This document shows, in pieces, positions 46,933 through 54,631 of a stretch of 64,000 bases of DNA. The stretch's first letter is position 1. Every line of letters begins with the position of its first letter. Source of the stretch: an uncultured Rhodospirillaceae bacterium (GTDB lineage Bacteria; Pseudomonadota; Alphaproteobacteria; Reyranellales; Reyranellaceae); assembly GCA_945952105.1 (NCBI GenBank), contig CAMFGZ010000016.1, forward strand, positions 1 through 64,000, in the 5' to 3' direction. Position numbers and translations under genes: made by a program. Below the pieces are notes generated by a model. The model made no database searches. It saw nothing but the letters and a program-made list of their open reading frames with translations, and had not been told where the DNA came from.

Positions 46933-46979
46933 ACCTCATGCTGAGGAGCACTCGCCGGGAGCGCTCCTCAGCATGAGGT
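46933..46979. repeat. 17-bp inverted repeat, REP-like palindromic element
   Basis: ACCTCATGCTGAGGAGC at 46933-46949 is matched perfectly by GCTCCTCAGCATGAGGT at 46963-46979, with a 13-base spacer. Elements beginning CCTCAT.CTGAGGAG and ending in their complement are widespread intergenic palindromic repeats in alphaproteobacterial genomes. It lies between pyrX and the following gene and has no T-tract, so it is more likely a mobile-type short repeat than a terminator. Confidence 0.8.
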
Positions 46980-47079
46980 TGGATGTAATTCCGTTCTGCC
47001 CGGAAAGACTCTAAACCGACGCCTTCAAACGGCCATTTGGTCTGATATGGTCGTTCCGTCTTTCAACGGGGAACCGAAG

Positions 47080-47862
47080 ATGCTCCGGCACTCACTTCTT
47101 CTCGGCGTCGCGACCGTCGCGCTCGCCGGCACGGCCCAGGCGCAGCAGCGCGGCGGCTCGCGCGACGATCTTCTCGACGCGCTGACGCGACACATCCAGA
47201 TCTGCGGCGAGATCACCGAAACCCAGGCGCGCCTCTCCTGCTACGACCGGCTGCAGACGCAGGTCGGCGGTGTACAGGCCCCGGCCGCCGCTCCCGCTCC
47301 CACGCCGACGCCGCTGCAGGCGACACCGACTCCCTTGTCGCCCCCGCCGACCGGCGGCTCCTCGATCAGCGCCGCTCCGCTCACCCCGCAGCCTCTGGGC
47401 GTTCCCGGCGGCGGCACGGCGAGCCTCGGCAGTCCGCAGCCGCTCGGCACGCAGGCGCCGGCGCCCGCGCCCTACGATCCCAACGCCGCCTTCGACCCGA
47501 GCGCCTCGACCTACCGGCCGCCCGAGCAGATCGGCCCGAAGCCGCAGCCGCAGGCCCGCCGCAGCGGTCCCCGCCCTGTACCGACCTTCTCCACGCCGCA
47601 GCCGCTGGTGACCATCGGCGCCAACAACCTGACCTACGGGCCGTCGCGCTACTGGCAGGTGACGATCGTGCTGAAGTCGAACACGCAGCGCCCGCTCGAC
47701 ACCCAGGCGGTCTGCACCTTCATGAACGGCAGCCGCTCGCTGGAGGATGCCTATTACGGTCCGGTCATGATCCAGCCTGGCGAGCAGATCACCACCGAGC
47801 TGATCGGCCCGCCGACCACGGCCTATGTCGATTCGACCAACTGCAGGCTGCTGAGCCCGTAG
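47080..47862 (+). CDS. Secreted proline-rich protein of unknown function
   Basis: This 260-residue protein has a signal peptide (LRHSLLLGVATVALAGTAQA). A short helical segment with two cysteines follows (DALTRHIQICGEITETQARL, SCYDRLQ). A Pro/Ala/Thr-rich linker of about 110 residues leads to a compact C-terminal beta domain (LTYGPSRYWQVTIVLKS, VCTFMNGSRSLED). The N-terminal cysteine pattern recalls VasI-like proteins, weakly. It lies between pyrX and plsY. The start at 47080 is used because the signal peptide begins there. Confidence 0.65.
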   Translation: MLRHSLLLGVATVALAGTAQAQQRGGSRDDLLDALTRHIQICGEITETQARLSCYDRLQTQVGGVQAPAAAPAPTPTPLQATPTPLSPPPTGGSSISAAPLTPQPLGVPGGGTASLGSPQPLGTQAPAPAPYDPNAAFDPSASTYRPPEQIGPKPQPQARRSGPRPVPTFSTPQPLVTIGANNLTYGPSRYWQVTIVLKSNTQRPLDTQAVCTFMNGSRSLEDAYYGPVMIQPGEQITTELIGPPTTAYVDSTNCRLLSP

Positions 47863-47872
47863 GACGCCGCCG

Positions 47873-48481
47873 ATGCTGTCGACCCTGATCCTCATGGCCG
47901 GCCCGTTCCTGATGGGCTACCTGATGGGCTCGATTCCCTTCGGGTTGCTGCTGACCCGCGGCGCGGGACTCGGCGACATCCGCAAGGTCGGGTCCGGCAA
48001 TATCGGCGCCACCAACGTGCTGCGCACCGGCCGCAAGGGATTGGCGGCCGCGACCCTGCTCCTCGACGCGCTGAAGGGCGTCGTGGCCGTGCTGATCGCC
48101 GACCAGGTGGGCCAACTGGCCGCGGTCGGCGCCGCCGCGGGCGCCGTGCTGGGGCACATGTTCCCGGTCTGGCTGGGCTTCAAGGGCGGCAAGGGCGTCG
48201 CCACGACACTCGGCATCATGTGGGGCCTGTCCTGGCCGGTCGGCGCCATCGCCTGCGCGTCGTGGCTGCTGGTCGCCGCTTCTTTCCGCTACTCCTCGCT
48301 GGCCGCGCTGCTCAGCGTCGTCGTCGCCGCGGTCGCGGCATGGTTCCTGACCGACCCGCGCGCCGCGATGCTGCTCACTCTGCTCGTGCCGCTGGTCTGG
48401 GTGCGCCACCATGAGAACATCGCGCGCCTGCTCAACGGCACGGAGTCGAAGATCGGCGGCGGCAAGAAACAAGCCGCCTGA
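47873..48481 (+). CDS. plsY: Acyl-phosphate:glycerol-3-phosphate acyltransferase
   Basis: This 202-residue inner-membrane enzyme makes lysophosphatidic acid from acyl-phosphate and glycerol 3-phosphate. It has all three PlsY motifs: GSIPFGLLLT, the substrate loop VGSGNIGATNVLRTG and GFKGGKGVATTLG, with several membrane helices between them. It is part of the conserved pyrB-pyrX-plsY-dprA-topA order, here with one gene inserted before and two after it. Confidence 0.96.
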   Translation: MLSTLILMAGPFLMGYLMGSIPFGLLLTRGAGLGDIRKVGSGNIGATNVLRTGRKGLAAATLLLDALKGVVAVLIADQVGQLAAVGAAAGAVLGHMFPVWLGFKGGKGVATTLGIMWGLSWPVGAIACASWLLVAASFRYSSLAALLSVVVAAVAAWFLTDPRAAMLLTLLVPLVWVRHHENIARLLNGTESKIGGGKKQAA

Positions 48482-49495
48482 TCACTTCTTCGCGGCCTTT
48501 CCGTCGTAGCGCCTGGCCCATTCGGCCAGGATGCGCGTGCGGTTCTCCGACGCCCAGGCGAAGTCGTTCCTGATCATAGAGGCCGCAACACCCGCGGGAT
48601 AATCGGGAATGTTGCTCGTCACCCCTTCCATCGCGACCTGGCTGACGAACGACGCGTAAAGCTCGTTCGCCTTCCGGCTGGCCGCGAAGTCCATGAGACG
48701 CCGCGCCGCCTCCGGATTCTTCGTGCCGCGCAGGATGGCCGCCGCATCCATGTCCCATCCGCCACCTTCCTTCATCATCAGCCCCTCGATCGGCGCGCCC
48801 TTCTGGCGGGCGCTGGCCGCCGCCAGCTCGTAGGAAATGCCGATCGGGAATTCGCCCGATGCGGCCTGCCGGCAGGGCCGCGTGCCGGAGTGTTCGTAAA
48901 CGGCGATATTGTCATGGAGCTTGTCCATGAACTCCCATGCCTTGGCCTCGCCGAACATCTGGATCCAGGCGGACACATGGAAGTAACCGGTTCCCGACGA
49001 GGCCGGATGCGGCATGGTCAGCTTGCCCTTGAAGCGCGGGTCGAGCAGGTCGAACCACGATTGCGGCTTGGGCAGCGAGAGTTTCTGCGCCTCGATCGTG
49101 TTGAAGCACACCGCCGCGACCCAGGCTTCCATGCCGACCCAGGCCGGCGGATTGGCGGCATCGCGGAACGCCGGCTTGATGCCCGCCAGGTTTTTCGGCG
49201 CGTACGGCTCCAGCAGGCCCTTCTTGTCGATCAGCAGCATCGACGTCACGGCGAGGCCCCAGATCGCGTCGGCGCGCTGCTGGCTCTGCTCCGCCAGGAT
49301 CTTCGCCGTGATCACACCCGTCGAATCGCGGTTCCAAAGGATCTCGATGTCCGGGTTCTCGGTCTCGAAGCTCTTCTTGAAGTCGTTGAGGTTCTCGATC
49401 TCCAGCGTCGAATAGACTTCGAGGCGCGTCCGGTCCTGCGCCGCCGCGGCCGTCGCCGCCAGCACGCAGGCGATTGCCGCCCACCATCTCGTCAT
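48482..49495 (-). CDS. ABC-type solute-binding protein (iron/phosphonate-type family)
   Basis: This 337-residue periplasmic binding protein has a signal peptide (TRWWAAIACVLAATAAAAQ). The fold matches the Fe(III)/AfuA-FutA and 2-aminoethylphosphonate receptor family: LEVYSTLEIENLNDFKKSFE, then PKSWFDLLDPRFKGKLTM-type PQSWFDLLDPRFKGKL and SSGTGYFHVSAWIQ. No permease or ATPase gene is adjacent, so it is a stray receptor. It is inserted between plsY and dprA on the opposite strand. Confidence 0.87.
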   Translation of the reverse strand: MTRWWAAIACVLAATAAAAQDRTRLEVYSTLEIENLNDFKKSFETENPDIEILWNRDSTGVITAKILAEQSQQRADAIWGLAVTSMLLIDKKGLLEPYAPKNLAGIKPAFRDAANPPAWVGMEAWVAAVCFNTIEAQKLSLPKPQSWFDLLDPRFKGKLTMPHPASSGTGYFHVSAWIQMFGEAKAWEFMDKLHDNIAVYEHSGTRPCRQAASGEFPIGISYELAAASARQKGAPIEGLMMKEGGGWDMDAAAILRGTKNPEAARRLMDFAASRKANELYASFVSQVAMEGVTSNIPDYPAGVAASMIRNDFAWASENRTRILAEWARRYDGKAAKK

Positions 49496-49582
49496 CGGTC
49501 GCTCCCTCGCAGCCTATAGTCATGGCTCATATATCCAGCCGGCCGATGCGGATCGCCGGCATTCCTGTCATAGCAGCGACGC

Positions 49583-50761
49583 ATGAGCGTTTCCTCCTCC
49601 CGAAGCCTGCCCTGGGCGCTGATCGGCGCGGCCTGCCTCGGATCGTTCGCCGCGACCTCGAGCGGCACCACACGCGCGCCGTTCCTTCTGGAGATGGCTC
49701 ACGACCTCGACGTCGCCATGCCGCTCGTGGCCAATCTGGTCTCCCTCACGGCAACTGCCTGGGGCATCACCTCGGCCCTGGGCGGGTGGATGTCCGATGT
49801 GATCGGCCGCCGGCCGATCCTGATCGCCGCGCCCTTTGCCCTCGCGCTCACGCTGGTCGCGCAGGCCGCGGCCGGCTCCTTCTTCTGGGTGGCGGTGTGG
49901 GCGGCGGTCGGCGGCGGCTGCGCCGGCGCCTTCACCGGCGTGGTCTTCGCCGAAGTCTCCTCGCACGTGCATGACAGCCAGCGCGGCCGCGCGCTCGGCT
50001 GGGTGATGAGCGGCCAGTCTCTCACGCTCGTCGTGGGCGTGCCGATGGCCGCCGCGATCGGCTCGATCGTCGGCTGGCGCGGCTGGCTGCTCTGCGTCGC
50101 GGGCCTCGCGCTCGCGGCGGTGCTGAGCCTGTTCCTCACCCTGGGCCGCGGCAGCGCGGGCCATACGCGCGGCGCGGGCGCCCGTCCCTCGATGCGCGCC
50201 GCCCTCTCGCCGAGGGTGCTTGGCCTGCTCGGCACCGGCGTCGCCGAGCGAATCTGCTACGGGCTCGCGGTGGTCTACTTCGCGACCTTCATGCAGGTCA
50301 CCTATCACATGACCCTGATCGAACTCGCCGTGCCGCTGGCGGTGTTCGCGCTGGGCAACATCGCCGGCACCGTGGCCGGGGGCCAGCTCGCCGACAGGCT
50401 GCGCGACCGGCTCCTCACCTTCGCGGTCGCCATGGCCCTGTCGGGCGTGGCCGCGCTGGTTCTCTTCACCTGGCATCCCGGCCCGGCCGTCTCGGTGGCC
50501 GTGGGCTTCGTCTACGTGCTGCTGAATGCGCTCGGCCGGCCCTCCTTCATCGCCTCCCTCGCCTCCGTGCCGGAAGACGTTCGCGGCACCGTGCTCGGCC
50601 TGAACGGCACCTCGGCCAGCGTGGGCTGGATCGGCGCCGCCGCGCTCGGCGCCGTGATGATCGGCTCCGTCGGTTTCGAAGGCTTCGGTCCACTGACAGC
50701 ATTGCTGGCGTTGCTGGGCGCCGGCGGAGCCCTCCTGAGCCGCCGCAGCCGCGCGGCATAA
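49583..50761 (+). CDS. Major facilitator superfamily transporter
   Basis: This 392-residue protein has twelve predicted membrane helices. The loop motif GGWMSDVIGRRPILIA matches the MFS GxxxDRxGRR signature, and a second copy is GGQLADRLRDRLLTF. It probably exports a drug or small metabolite. It lies between the binding protein and dprA and is not part of the usual backbone. The substrate is unknown. Confidence 0.9.
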   Translation: MSVSSSRSLPWALIGAACLGSFAATSSGTTRAPFLLEMAHDLDVAMPLVANLVSLTATAWGITSALGGWMSDVIGRRPILIAAPFALALTLVAQAAAGSFFWVAVWAAVGGGCAGAFTGVVFAEVSSHVHDSQRGRALGWVMSGQSLTLVVGVPMAAAIGSIVGWRGWLLCVAGLALAAVLSLFLTLGRGSAGHTRGAGARPSMRAALSPRVLGLLGTGVAERICYGLAVVYFATFMQVTYHMTLIELAVPLAVFALGNIAGTVAGGQLADRLRDRLLTFAVAMALSGVAALVLFTWHPGPAVSVAVGFVYVLLNALGRPSFIASLASVPEDVRGTVLGLNGTSASVGWIGAAALGAVMIGSVGFEGFGPLTALLALLGAGGALLSRRSRAA

Positions 50762-50774
50762 GCTTACCTGCCGA

Positions 50775-50803
50775 TTGCTACTGATGGTTGTTTTACATAT
50801 TGT
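50775..50803 (+). promoter_or_regulatory. Candidate sigma-70-type promoter of dprA
   Basis: TTGCTA (50775-50780) and TATTGT (50798-50803) are separated by 17 bases in an A+T-rich patch of an otherwise G+C-rich region, just before the dprA start at 50828. The match is moderate only; no ribosome site stronger than TTCTCCTC is seen before the ATG. Confidence 0.35.
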
Positions 50804-50827
50804 TAACACGACCCTAAAGTTCTCCTC

Positions 50828-51883
50828 ATGTTCGATGGCTCACCCGAGATTGATCTCGCGCCCGAGGAGCGCCGCGCCCGGCTGAGACTGGCGCGCAGCG
50901 CGCGGATCGGGCCCGTCACCTTCCACGAGGCTCTGGCGCATTTCGGATCGGCCCGCGCCGCCTGCGGCACTCTCGCGACGGTCTCCGAGGCTTCCATCGA
51001 GCGCGAGGAGACGGCGCTCGCGGCGGTCGGCGGCCGTTTCCTCGTGTTCGGGGATGCCCTCTATCCGTCAGCGCTCGCGGCCCTGCCCGACGCGCCACCG
51101 GTCCTCTCTGCCATGGGCGACCCCACCTGGCTCACACGGCCGATGCTGGCAATCGTCGGCGCGCGGGACGCCTCGCTGGCCGGCCGCCGCTTTGCCGCCG
51201 ATCTCGCCGCCACCCTGGGCGCGGCAGGATTCGTGATCGCCTCGGGCTTGGCCCGGGGCATCGACGCAGCCGCGCACGAAGCCGCGCTGGCGACTGGAAC
51301 GATCGCCGTGCTCGCCTGCGGAATCGACCAAGTCTATCCGCCCCAGCACGCCGCCCTCCAGGCGGGCATTGCCGAGCGCGGCTTGATCCTCAGCGAGGTG
51401 CCAATGGGCGCGCCGCCCACGGCCCGCGCCTTCCCGCGCCGCAATCGCATCGTCAGCGGCCTCTCCGTCGGCGTCGTCGTCATCGAGGCCGCGGAGCGGT
51501 CGGGTTCGCTGATCACCGCCCAGCGCGCCGCCGAACAGGGCCGCGAGGTGTTCGTCGTCCCCGGCTCCCCAATGGACCCGCGCTATGCCGGATCCAATGG
51601 CCTTATCCGGGATGGGGCGATTCTGGTCCGCGACGCCAACGATATTCTGAGCGTCCTGGGCCATCCCTCAAGCGTCCGCCAAGCCCCTGATAAGACAAAG
51701 GAAATTGTAGGCGGCGACGACGTCGCACGGATCGTGCAGGCCCTGGGGGCCGTCCCCACCGCGGTTGACGAACTGGTGCGCCGGTGCCAAGTGTCCGCCG
51801 CCTCCGTTGCGGAGGTCCTCATGGCTCTCGAGCTGGAGGGCCGCCTGGAGAGGCACCGGGGTAACCGCGTTTCTCTGATTTAG
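50828..51883 (+). CDS. dprA: DNA-processing protein A (natural-transformation ssDNA protein)
   Basis: This 351-residue protein protects incoming single strands and loads RecA. The Rossmann-like core reads MLAIVGARDASLAGRRFAAD, ASGLARGIDAAAHEAALATG, AFPRRNRIVSGLSVGVVVIE and SLITAQRAAEQGREVFVVPG. A C-terminal winged-helix (DprA_WH) follows (LRRCQVSAASVAEVLMALEL). This is the normal neighbour of topA in alphaproteobacteria. Confidence 0.95.
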   Translation: MFDGSPEIDLAPEERRARLRLARSARIGPVTFHEALAHFGSARAACGTLATVSEASIEREETALAAVGGRFLVFGDALYPSALAALPDAPPVLSAMGDPTWLTRPMLAIVGARDASLAGRRFAADLAATLGAAGFVIASGLARGIDAAAHEAALATGTIAVLACGIDQVYPPQHAALQAGIAERGLILSEVPMGAPPTARAFPRRNRIVSGLSVGVVVIEAAERSGSLITAQRAAEQGREVFVVPGSPMDPRYAGSNGLIRDGAILVRDANDILSVLGHPSSVRQAPDKTKEIVGGDDVARIVQALGAVPTAVDELVRRCQVSAASVAEVLMALELEGRLERHRGNRVSLI

Positions 51884-51934
51884 ATCAGTGATTTAGCTCC
51901 GGTTATCAAGACAAGAACGGAGCATTTTCCGGCG

Positions 51935-54631
51935 ATGGACGTACTGGTCGTCGAGTCCCCGGCCAAGGCTAAGACCATTGGGAAATATCTGGGCCCCGGC
52001 TACACCGTGCTGGCCTCGTACGGTCATGTCCGTGACCTTCCGCCCAAGGATGGTTCGGTCCGGCCGGATGAAGACTTCGCCATGGACTGGGAGGTCGACG
52101 CGCAATCGCAGAAGCGCATCGATGCCATCGCCCAGGCGGTCAGCAAAGGCGGCAAGCTCTACCTCGCCACCGACCCGGATCGCGAAGGCGAGGCCATTTC
52201 CTGGCACGTGCTCGACATCCTGCGGCACAAGAAGGCGCTGGCCGGCGTCGACGTGAAGCGCGTCACCTTCAACGCCATCACCAAGCAGTCGGTGCTCGAC
52301 GCGGTGGCGCATCCGCGCGACCTCGACCAGCCGCTGATCGACGCCTACCTGGCGCGCCGCGCGCTGGACTATCTGGTCGGCTTCACCCTCTCGCCCGTCC
52401 TGTGGCGCAAGCTGCCCGGCAGCCGCTCGGCCGGCCGCGTGCAATCGGTCGCACTGCGCCTGATCTGCGAGCGCGAGTCGGAGATCGAGGTCTTCAAGAG
52501 CCGCGAATACTGGACGGTCGACGCCTATTTCGGCACCGCCAAGAAGCAGGTGCTCAAGGCCCGCCTCACCCATCTCGACGGCCGAAAGCTCGACAAGTTC
52601 GACCTCGACACGAAGGAGCGCGCCGAACAGGCCAAGCGCGAGATCGAGCGCCGCGCCTTTGCGGTCTCTTCGATCGACCGCCGGCAGGTCCGGCGCAACC
52701 CGCCGCCGCCCTTCATCACCTCGACCCTGCAGCAGGAGGCCTCGCGCAAGCTCGGTCTCGGCGCCGCCACGGCGATGCGCATCGCCCAGCGTCTGTATGA
52801 AGGTGTCGACATTGGCGGCGAGACGGTCGGCCTCATCACCTACATGCGTACCGACGGCGTGCAGCTCGCGCCCGAGGCGATCGGCCAGACCCGCCGCCTG
52901 ATCGAGACGAAGTACGGCGCACCTTACGTGCCCGCCAGCCCGCGCATCTACACGTCCAAGGCCAAGAACGCCCAGGAGGCGCACGAGGCGATCCGCCCGA
53001 CGGATCTCTTCCGCACGCCGCAGGACGTCGCGGCCTATCTCGACAAGGACCAGCTCGGCCTCTACGAGCTGATCTGGAAGCGCACCGTCGCCAGTCAGAT
53101 GGAGAGCGCCGTGCTCGACCAGGTCACGGTCGACATCGCCAGCGGCGACAAGACCGTGCAGCTGCGCGCCACCGGCTCGGTCGTGAAGTTCAACGGCTTC
53201 CTCGCGCTCTACGACGAGGGCCAGGACGACAAGAACGACGACGACGAAGCCGGCGCCATCCTGCCCGACGTCTCGGAGAACGAGGCGATGGATCGGCGTG
53301 AGGTCGTGCCGGAGCAGCACTTCACCGAGCCGCCGCCGCGCTATTCGGAGGCCAGCCTCGTGAAGAAGCTCGAGGAACTCGGCATCGGCCGTCCCTCGAC
53401 CTACGCCAGCATCATCGAGGTCCTGCAGCGCCGGAACTACGTGCGCCTCGACCGCAAGCGCTTCATTCCCGAGGATCGCGGCCGCATCGTCACGGCGTTC
53501 CTGCAGACATATTTCCCGCGCTACGTCGAATACGGCTTCACCGCCCATCTCGAGGAAGAGCTCGACGATATTTCCAGCGGCAAGATCGACTGGCACGAGG
53601 TCTTACGCGAGTTCTGGAAGGCCTTTTCCGCCGCCGTCGGCGAGACCAAGGAACTGCGCGTCAAGGAAGTGCTCGACAAGCTCGACGAGGAGCTCGGTCC
53701 TCACTTCTTCCCGGCCAACGACAATGGCAAGAACCCGCGCGATTGCCCGTCCTGCGCCAACGGTCGCCTCGGCCTGAAGCTCGGCAAGTTCGGCGCCTTC
53801 ATCGGATGCTCGAACTATCCGGAATGCCGCTTCACGCGGAAGCTCGGCATCGTCGATGCCGATGCGGATGCCGCCAGCGGCGAGAATCTTGACGGACCCA
53901 AGATCCTGGGAATCGACCCGGTGACGGGCAAGCAGGTCACGCTGCGCAAGGGTCCCTACGGTCTCTACGTCCAGCTCGGCGAGCCGGAGGGCAAGGAAAA
54001 GCCCAAGCGGCAGTCGCTGTTGCGCGACATGACGCCGAACGACCTGACGCTGGAGAAGGCGCTGGCGCTGCTATCGCTGCCACGCGAACTGGGACCGCAT
54101 CCCGAGGATGGCGAAGTCATTCTGGCCGGCGTCGGCCGGTTCGGTCCCTACGTGAAGCATGGTCCGAAGTACAAATCGATCCCGTCCGACGAGAGCGTGC
54201 TCGACATCGGCATGAACCGCGCCGTGGCCCTGCTTGCGGAGGCGAAGACCCCGCGCGGCCGCGCCGCCGCCAAGCCGATCCGCAGCATCGGCAACCATCC
54301 GTCCGACGAGGCGCCGGTCGAGCTCTATGACGGCCGCTACGGCCCCTATGTGAAGCACGGTGGCGTCAACGCCACGGTCCCGCGCGACATCAAGCCGGAA
54401 GAGCTGACGCTCGACCAGGCGGTCTCGTTGCTGGCCGAGCGCGCCGCCAAGGGTGGCGGCAAGAAGAAGCCGGCGCGCGGCAAGAAGGCGGCGCCCGACG
54501 CCGCCAACGACGCCGACGCCAAGCCCAAGGCGAAGAAGGCGGCGGCCAAGAAGAAGCCGGCCGCGAAGAAGAAGGCGGCGAAGGCCAAGGACAAGACCGA
54601 CGCCCCGCCCCGCACCGGCACCGATGGCTAA
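51935..54631 (+). CDS. topA: DNA topoisomerase I
   Basis: This 898-residue type IA topoisomerase relaxes negative supercoils. The Toprim domain is MDVLVVESPAKAKTIGKYLG with DPDREGEAISWH. The active Tyr is in GLITYMRTDGVQ. One C-terminal zinc motif is CPSCANGRLGLKLGKFGAF, followed by topo-C repeats. The last 70 residues are a Lys/Ala-rich basic tail typical of alphaproteobacterial TopA. A GGAG site precedes the ATG. Its stop overlaps the rnr start by 8 bases. Confidence 0.97.
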   Translation: MDVLVVESPAKAKTIGKYLGPGYTVLASYGHVRDLPPKDGSVRPDEDFAMDWEVDAQSQKRIDAIAQAVSKGGKLYLATDPDREGEAISWHVLDILRHKKALAGVDVKRVTFNAITKQSVLDAVAHPRDLDQPLIDAYLARRALDYLVGFTLSPVLWRKLPGSRSAGRVQSVALRLICERESEIEVFKSREYWTVDAYFGTAKKQVLKARLTHLDGRKLDKFDLDTKERAEQAKREIERRAFAVSSIDRRQVRRNPPPPFITSTLQQEASRKLGLGAATAMRIAQRLYEGVDIGGETVGLITYMRTDGVQLAPEAIGQTRRLIETKYGAPYVPASPRIYTSKAKNAQEAHEAIRPTDLFRTPQDVAAYLDKDQLGLYELIWKRTVASQMESAVLDQVTVDIASGDKTVQLRATGSVVKFNGFLALYDEGQDDKNDDDEAGAILPDVSENEAMDRREVVPEQHFTEPPPRYSEASLVKKLEELGIGRPSTYASIIEVLQRRNYVRLDRKRFIPEDRGRIVTAFLQTYFPRYVEYGFTAHLEEELDDISSGKIDWHEVLREFWKAFSAAVGETKELRVKEVLDKLDEELGPHFFPANDNGKNPRDCPSCANGRLGLKLGKFGAFIGCSNYPECRFTRKLGIVDADADAASGENLDGPKILGIDPVTGKQVTLRKGPYGLYVQLGEPEGKEKPKRQSLLRDMTPNDLTLEKALALLSLPRELGPHPEDGEVILAGVGRFGPYVKHGPKYKSIPSDESVLDIGMNRAVALLAEAKTPRGRAAAKPIRSIGNHPSDEAPVELYDGRYGPYVKHGGVNATVPRDIKPEELTLDQAVSLLAERAAKGGGKKKPARGKKAAPDAANDADAKPKAKKAAAKKKPAAKKKAAKAKDKTDAPPRTGTDG

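Noticed and set aside
46933..46979. Possible transcription terminator for pyrX
   Set aside because: No T-tract follows either arm; a dispersed palindromic repeat explains it better.
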